Assembly: GCA_027452145.1 (NCBI GenBank)
Contig: DAIDHB010000117.1
Span: 1 to 64,000 of the forward strand
Direction of reading: 5' to 3'
DNA length: 64,000 nt
Source of the DNA: Planctomycetales bacterium
GTDB taxonomy: Bacteria > Planctomycetota > Planctomycetia > Isosphaerales > Isosphaeraceae
The position numbers were made by a program, and so were the translations under genes. A model generated the notes under the pieces. It ran no database searches. It had not been told where the DNA came from and saw nothing but the letters and a program-made list of their open reading frames with translations. How positions within the stretch are numbered: position 1 is the first letter of the stretch; each line of letters starts with the position of its first letter. Shown one piece after another: positions 59,432 to 64,000 of this stretch.

Positions 59432-60880
59432 TCACCCAGGCCACTTGCCGATCGGGCAGGATTCCTGGAGCAGCCGGCTCTTGGCCGAGGTGAAACAGCC
59501 GCAGATCTTGCAGCGCACGCCGGTGTGGTGCTCGCAGGTGGAGCAGACCTGGAGCCGGCGCTGGCGGACGTCGGGCGGAGTCGTCTTGAACCCCGAGCCG
59601 GCGAACTGCGCCATGGCCCGCGTGGCGGTGAGCGCCATGCGGAGCAACCCGGGGCCGGTCGTCCCCTTCGGATTGGCCTGGGCCGGGGCCTGCGCGGCGA
59701 GGGCCCCGGCGGTCAGCGAGCCGCCCAGGAAGGATTCGGGGCCGCGGGCGATGCCTGGGGCCGTGGGCATCGGCTCGTTGTCGAACAGGCCCATGCGGTA
59801 TTTCTGGAGGTAGGCCCCGTACCAGCCCGCCTGCGGCTTTCCCAGCCGGCCAAAGAGCGCGATCGCTTCCTGGCCGCGGGCGATGGCCTCGTCGCGGCGG
59901 TCGAGCTCGGCGAGGTTGATCGCCTCGAGCCACAGGAGATTGGCCTCCTGATGCTTATCGCCGACGCTGCGGGCCAGCTCGAGCGCCCGGGCGAACCACT
60001 CGAGGGCACCGCGGGGGTTGCGCACCATGGCATTGACCAGGCCCATGTGCTCCATGGCGATCTTCTCCGCCATCACGTCGCCGCGCGAGCGGGCGTGGGC
60101 CAGCTCCTGCTCGAAGAGCTGGCGGCCGCGGTCGGGCTGCTGGAGGTGCAGCATCGCCATGCCGAGGTTGCCCATGACGTCGGCCTCGCGCTCGACGTCG
60201 CCGAGCTCGCGGGCAAGGGCGAGGGCCGGCTCGAGCAGGCCGACGGCGCCGCGGGGGTCGCCCTCGTTAAGGATGATGATTCCCAGGTCGGTCAGCGCGC
60301 GGGCCTCGGCCGTTCGGTCGCCCTTCGCCCGCGCTGCGGCGAGTGCCTCCTCGCCCTGCTTCCGGGGGCTGGCGTCGTCGGGCTCGGGCGGCGGGGGCGC
60401 GGCCGTCGTCGACGAGGACTTCGTGCCGACGCCTTCGACGAGGAACAGCCGGGGGCCGAGCCGCTGGCAGCGCCGGGCGTCGGGCCATCGCGTTCGGATG
60501 CGCTCCTCATCGAGCGTGGCCGAGGGATCCTCGAGCCAGACGAGCAGACCGTCGGCCGACCGCTCGCCGACCTGCTCGGCCGTGACGCCGCCGGGCAGCT
60601 CGTACGTGCGGCGGCCCTTCCCGGCGCCCAGACGTCCCAGCAGCCGGCCAATCAGGCCGCCGCCGGCCTCGCGGGCCCGGATGGTCGTCGCGGCCGTCGA
60701 ACCGAGACCGTCCGAGACGGCGATCTCGCCGCGCGCGACGTTGCCGATCCGCTCCCACTCGCGACTGCCGTTGCCGCCATCGCTGACGGCCGGCCGCCAG
60801 ACGACCAGGCGGCCGTCACCGGCGGACTCGCGGAGGATTCCGTCGTCGAGGGTGCATTCCCGCCAGTCGATTGCCGCCAT
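59432..60880 (-). CDS. TPR protein with C-terminal cysteine cluster
   Basis: A 482-residue protein. The first ~150 residues form an unassigned domain (IDWRECTLDDGILRESAGDG, ERIRTRWPDARRCQRLGPRL). TPR repeats follow over about residues 165-360 (EARALTDLGIIILNEGDPRG, EADVMGNLGMAMLHLQQPDR). The C-terminus is a compact zinc-binding module CSTCEHHTGVRCKICGCF, then ESCPIGKWPG, closely like small cysteine proteins known from phages. I chose ATG 60880; the Shine-Dalgarno is not clear. It precedes the WD40 gene. Together they look like scaffold proteins. Confidence 0.7.
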   Translation of the reverse strand: MAAIDWRECTLDDGILRESAGDGRLVVWRPAVSDGGNGSREWERIGNVARGEIAVSDGLGSTAATTIRAREAGGGLIGRLLGRLGAGKGRRTYELPGGVTAEQVGERSADGLLVWLEDPSATLDEERIRTRWPDARRCQRLGPRLFLVEGVGTKSSSTTAAPPPPEPDDASPRKQGEEALAAARAKGDRTAEARALTDLGIIILNEGDPRGAVGLLEPALALARELGDVEREADVMGNLGMAMLHLQQPDRGRQLFEQELAHARSRGDVMAEKIAMEHMGLVNAMVRNPRGALEWFARALELARSVGDKHQEANLLWLEAINLAELDRRDEAIARGQEAIALFGRLGKPQAGWYGAYLQKYRMGLFDNEPMPTAPGIARGPESFLGGSLTAGALAAQAPAQANPKGTTGPGLLRMALTATRAMAQFAGSGFKTTPPDVRQRRLQVCSTCEHHTGVRCKICGCFTSAKSRLLQESCPIGKWPG

Positions 60881-61045
60881 CCCTCGTCGTCTCCTGGAAT
60901 GGCCCGGGCGAGATCGAGTTCGCGCAGGCTGTCGGGCTGGTCCGTCCAGACAGGCGCCTCTCCGCCGAGGCCATGCGCGATTGTAGCCGCGCACCGCGCC
61001 CCACACAAAGGGCCGGGCGGATTGGGGACCGATTCATTCAAATTC

Positions 61046-61195
61046 GGCAGGCTTTCCAGCCCGACGGTCGAACCTCGTCGAGCTGGAAAGCCTGCCTACT
61101 TTTATACCGGCGGAATCAACCTGTATCAGCCAGACCAGGGCGACGGCCGATCGGCCCGACGTGGCATGCGCGTCGGGCAAGAATGCCCGACCTAC
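61046..61195. repeat. REP block 6
   Basis: A diverged pair, GGCAGGCTTTCCAGCCCGAC (61047-61066) and AGCTGGAAAGCCTGCC (61081-61096), faces each other. An intact inverted copy GTCGGGCAAGAATGCCCGAC followed by CTAC lies at 61172-61195. The block occupies the 326-base gap after the fabF gene (leftward) and before the TPR gene. I see nothing else in this gap. Confidence 0.75.
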
Positions 61196-61206
61196 TTCAG
61201 AATCGA

Positions 61207-62460
61207 TCAGCGCGACGGCTGATAGCGGCGGATGAGGAGGCTGGCGTTGTGGCCGCCGAAGCCGAAGCTGTTGGACATCACCGTGTCGACGCGGGCCTCG
61301 CGGGCGACATTCGGGATGTAGTCCAGGTCGCAGCCCTCGCCGGGGTTGTCCAGGTTGATGGTCGGCGGCAGGACGCCGTTGTGGATCGCCAGGGCCGAGG
61401 CGATCAGCTCGACGCCGCCGGAGGCGCCCAGCAGGTGCCCCAGCTCGCTCTTGGTGCTGGAGATCTGGAGCTTCGCCGCATGCGGGCCGAAGACGTCCTT
61501 CATCGCGCGGGTCTCGGCCAGGTCGCCGAGCGGCGTGCTGGTGCCGTGCGCGTTGATGTACTGGACGGCCTCGGCCCCGATGCCGGCGTCGGAGAGGCAC
61601 CGCCGCATCGAGCGGGCGGCGCCGCGGCCCTGCTCATCCGGGGCGGTGATGTGCCAGCCGTCGGCCGACATGCCGTAACCGATCAATTCGGCGTAGATCC
61701 GCGCGCCGCGCTGGAGCGCGACCTCCTCGGCCTCGAGGATCAGGATGCCGGCACCCTCGGCCAGGATGAAGCCATCCCGGTCGCGGTCGAACGGCCGGCA
61801 GGCGCGGGTCGGGTCATCGTTGAGGGTGGAGAGCGCCCGCATCGACGCGAATCCGCCCAGTCCCATGTGGGTGATCGCGGCCTCGCTGCCGCCGGAGATC
61901 ATCACGTCGGCCCAGCCGGCCTGGATGAGTTTCAGCGCGTCGCCGATCGCGTTGGCCGCCGAGGCGCACGCGGTGGCGACCGCCGAGCACGGGCCCTGGA
62001 GTCCCCACTTGATCGAGACCTGGCCGCTGGCGGCATTGACCATCAGCTTGGGGATGGTGAAGGGGCTGATCCGCGACGGGCCCTTTTCCATCATGACCGT
62101 GTGCTGGGCCTCGAACTCATTCAGGCCGCCGATGCCCGAGCCGATCATCACGCCGCACTGCTCCGGCGGGAGCTTCGCGAAGTCGATGCCCGAATCGGCG
62201 ACGGCCGAGGTGGCCGCGGCGAGGGCGAACTGGGCGAACCGGTCGAGGTGCCGCGCCTCCTTGACGCCGAAGCGGGCGGCGGGGTCCCAGTCGCGGACCT
62301 GCCCGCCGAACTTCACCTTGAACTCGGTCGTGTCGAACAGCGTCAGCGGACCGATTCCGCTCCGGCCCTCGCAGAGGGCCGACCAGAACTGGTCCAGGCT
62401 TTCGCCCAGCGACGTGACCACCCCCATCCCGGTGATGACGACGCGGCGTGGATGTCCCAT
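61207..62460 (-). CDS. fabF: 3-oxoacyl-[acyl-carrier-protein] synthase II
   Basis: A 417-residue condensing enzyme that adds malonyl-ACP to acyl-ACP in fatty acid elongation. The catalytic triad is readable: Cys in ATACASAANAIGDAL, His in YINAHGTSTPLGD, His in STKSELGHLLGASG. The length and the opening RRVVITGMGVVTSLGESLD fit FabF. It lies 200 bases downstream of acpP on the same strand; that gap contains a (GATCC)4 run at 62630-62649. Confidence 0.95.
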   Translation of the reverse strand: MGHPRRVVITGMGVVTSLGESLDQFWSALCEGRSGIGPLTLFDTTEFKVKFGGQVRDWDPAARFGVKEARHLDRFAQFALAAATSAVADSGIDFAKLPPEQCGVMIGSGIGGLNEFEAQHTVMMEKGPSRISPFTIPKLMVNAASGQVSIKWGLQGPCSAVATACASAANAIGDALKLIQAGWADVMISGGSEAAITHMGLGGFASMRALSTLNDDPTRACRPFDRDRDGFILAEGAGILILEAEEVALQRGARIYAELIGYGMSADGWHITAPDEQGRGAARSMRRCLSDAGIGAEAVQYINAHGTSTPLGDLAETRAMKDVFGPHAAKLQISSTKSELGHLLGASGGVELIASALAIHNGVLPPTINLDNPGEGCDLDYIPNVAREARVDTVMSNSFGFGGHNASLLIRRYQPSR

Positions 62461-62629
62461 GGTGTCTTCTGATCTAGGTTAGGAGCCTGGAGTAGGAGTT
62501 GGGGACGACGGGACCGCCACGCGACGCGCGCGAATGCCCACTCGTCCTCGCGGACTAGCCGAAGCGACGGGCCTCGCTCGCTTCCGGTCCGACCGTGGGC
62601 GATGCGAGGCGAGCGGACCGTCGGACTCC

Positions 62630-62649
62630 GATCCGATCCGATCCGATCC
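62630..62649. repeat. Short tandem repeat (GATCC)4
   Basis: Four direct copies of GATCC lie in the gap between acpP and fabF. A similar shorter run, GATCCGATCCGAT, lies at 42140-42152 beside the candidate promoter of the MoxR-type cluster. No function is known to me. Confidence 0.7.
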
Positions 62650-62660
62650 ATTCCAGTCCG

Positions 62661-62903
62661 TCACGGCTTCGAGTGGGCGTGCCCCTGGATGTAGTCGATG
62701 GCCTGGCCGACCGTCTGGATCTTTTCGGCCTCCTCGTCCGGGATGGTGATGTCGAACTCTTCTTCGAACTCCATCACCAGTTCCACGGTGTCGAGCGAGT
62801 CGGCACCCAGATCGTTGACAAAGGACGTCTCCCGGTTGACCTGGTCCTTGGAGACCCCCATCTGCTCGCTGACGATTTCGATCACGCGCTCTTCCACGGA
62901 CAC
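62661..62903 (-). CDS. acpP: Acyl carrier protein
   Basis: An 80-residue acyl carrier protein, acidic and helical. The 4'-phosphopantetheine site is the Ser of [12 protein letters not shown] (Ser41 by its place in the motif). It carries growing acyl chains for FabF, FabG and partners. The start is GTG, preceded by a perfect AGGAGG 7 nt upstream. It lies between fabG and fabF on the minus strand, a usual order. Confidence 0.95.
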   Translation of the reverse strand: MSVEERVIEIVSEQMGVSKDQVNRETSFVNDLGADSLDTVELVMEFEEEFDITIPDEEAEKIQTVGQAIDYIQGHAHSKP

Positions 62904-63334
62904 GGGCGAACCTCCTGGCCTACTGGCGATCGTTCACTGTCTGTCTCATCGACTCGTCCGGCGACACCCCTGCACGGCACATCTTTCGCCCGGCCACGCC
63001 ACCGGCCGACGGCGCCGGCCCGATCGGTGGGACGTATCCTGTTCGGCGGGAAGAATTTGGGCCAGATCACCCGATGGGGTTTCGGCCCGTGCGCCCAGGC
63101 GGGGACCTCCTCGCAAGGCGTCGGAACGGGTCACGCGACGAATCCGGGTACCGGCCGGCGGGGGCGGGCCGCGAACCTCCGATACTCGTCGGGACGACCC
63201 AAGTTAGCATCCCCTTCCCGAATTGTCCACCTGACGTCGGACATCCGCTTCGGCGGATCCTGCCCGTTGTCCGGGACCCGTCGGGACCGGACGGCGACGG
63301 CAGTCCGGGCGGCGTCGGGGCACCGGCCCGGGTT
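62904..63334. other. Leader region upstream of acpP (431 bases)
   Basis: No gene can be supported between fabG and acpP. The region holds the candidate promoter at 63201-63229, so it would form a ~290-base leader of the acpP mRNA. Overlapping open frames of 60-260 codons on both strands are motif-free. Confidence 0.4.
63201..63229 (-). promoter_or_regulatory. Candidate promoter of acpP-fabF
   Basis: On the minus strand TGGACA (63229-63224) and TAACTT (63206-63201) are 17 bases apart. The -35 matches TTGACA at five of six positions. It lies about 300 bases before the acpP start and suggests that acpP-fabF can be transcribed apart from fabG. Confidence 0.5.
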
Positions 63335-64000
63335 TTACATGCTGAGCCCGCCGTCGACCGCGATCACCTGGCCGGTGAGGTAGCCTGCGGCGGGGCCGGC
63401 CAGGTAGGCGACCAGGTCGGCGATGTCTTCCGGGGCGCCGAAGCGGCGGACCGGGATCCGCTCCTTGACCTCGGTCTTGAGCTTGTCGGGCAGCACGTCG
63501 GTCATGTCGGTGCTGATGAACCCGGGCGCGACCACGTTGACGGTGACCCCGCGCGAGGCCAGCTCGCGGGCGACCGACTTGCTCAGGCCGATCACGCCCG
63601 CCTTGCTGGCGGCGTAATTGGCCTGGCCGGCGTTGCCGACGAGCCCCGACACGCTGCTAATATTGATGATCCGCCCGAACCGCGCCCGCATCATGATCGC
63701 GCCGACAGCCCGGCAGAACAGGAACGTCCCCTTCAGGTTGGTGTCGATGACCTCGTCCCAGGCCGTGTCCTCCATGCGAAGCACCAGGCCGTCGCGGGTC
63801 AGTCCCGCATTGTTGACCAGGACGTCGATCCGGCCGAATTTCGCCTCGACCTCCTCGACGACGCGGTGGACGTCGGACGCCGACGCCACGTCGGCGGCGA
63901 AGCCCTCGGCGGTGCCGCCGGCCTCGCGGATTGCCTTGAGCGTGGTCTCCAGGCCCTCGAGGGTCCGCGCCACGCCCGCGACCGAGGCCCCGCACGCGGC
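63335..64000 (-). CDS. fabG: 3-oxoacyl-[acyl-carrier-protein] reductase, 5' end outside the window
   Basis: The visible 221 residues are most of a short-chain dehydrogenase that reduces 3-oxoacyl-ACP with NADPH. The catalytic Ser in INISSVSG, the Tyr-x-x-x-Lys in GQANYAASKAG, the NNAGLT motif and the ending YLTGQVIAVDGGLSM are present. About 25-30 N-terminal residues, including the GxxxGIG nucleotide loop, lie beyond position 64000; the frame is open to the edge. Its place ahead of acpP and fabF supports FabG and not another SDR. Confidence 0.92.
   Translation of the reverse strand, partial: AACGASVAGVARTLEGLETTLKAIREAGGTAEGFAADVASASDVHRVVEEVEAKFGRIDVLVNNAGLTRDGLVLRMEDTAWDEVIDTNLKGTFLFCRAVGAIMMRARFGRIINISSVSGLVGNAGQANYAASKAGVIGLSKSVARELASRGVTVNVVAPGFISTDMTDVLPDKLKTEVKERIPVRRFGAPEDIADLVAYLAGPAAGYLTGQVIAVDGGLSM

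Overview
The window is GC-rich chromosomal DNA. Its protein families point to a planctomycete, most likely of the Isosphaeraceae type (inference). The indicators are two DUF1559 pseudopilin-like proteins, a PVC-type membrane-bound dehydrogenase fused to HEAT repeats and a CxxCH cytochrome domain, CRTAC1-type TPR/FG-GAP/ASPIC proteins, a DUF4159/MoxR/DUF58/BatA cluster, an LEPR-like exported protein and the dense use of short palindromic repeats. No phage, integrase, CRISPR array or rRNA operon is visible. Two tRNA genes are present: Val(UAC) at 22233-22305 and Ser(GCU) at 50052-50140.

Layout. 1-9750: a CRTAC1-type protein, a DUF1559 protein with an upstream lipoprotein, a XylR-type regulator, a REP-associated (RAYT) transposase between arrays of its presumed REP palindromes, and a seven-heme TPR cytochrome. 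9898-15786 (minus): an acyltransferase-like membrane protein, a second CRTAC1-type protein and a HEAT protein. 16037-19196 (plus): an enolase-superfamily racemase, an M20 hydrolase and a GNAT acyltransferase, the three activities of the known N-succinylamino-acid racemase route from D- to L-amino acids. A D-threonine-aldolase/D-serine-dehydratase-like gene lies just beyond.

22904-42039 (minus): a very long gene string. It runs TPR/peptidase-MA, DUF4159, MoxR ATPase, DUF58, BatA/vWA, a giant coiled-coil DUF4175-like protein, a vWA/glutamine-amidotransferase-like protein, a caspase-like clan CD peptidase and a small basic ORF. An SbmA-like ABC protein with a degenerate ATPase domain, a membrane protein and a Ca2+/H+ antiporter follow. 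Nearly every junction in the core overlaps by 1-4 nt, so the products are probably made in fixed ratio and work together at the cell envelope.

42239-56477: a protein with 54-bp tandem repeats, a DUF1559 protein, a zinc-ribbon membrane protein, a TPR/glycosyltransferase-9-like protein, dihydrolipoyl dehydrogenase, a HicBA pair whose toxin gene carries a nonsense codon, a PilZ protein, an exported protein, the PVC dehydrogenase/cytochrome and a microbial PARG-like macrodomain enzyme. 56965-64000: a small exported protein, a WD40 protein, a TPR protein with a C-terminal cysteine cluster, and a fatty-acid synthesis group fabG (cut by the window end)-acpP-fabF.

The strongest cross-cutting signal is a REP/BIME system. 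Palindromes of the type GTCGGGCATTCCTGCCCGAC occur in six blocks. Most of these contain inverted pairs, three lie between convergent genes, and in three genes the repeat's leading TAG is the stop codon. All functions are inferred by reading motifs; no database search was run.
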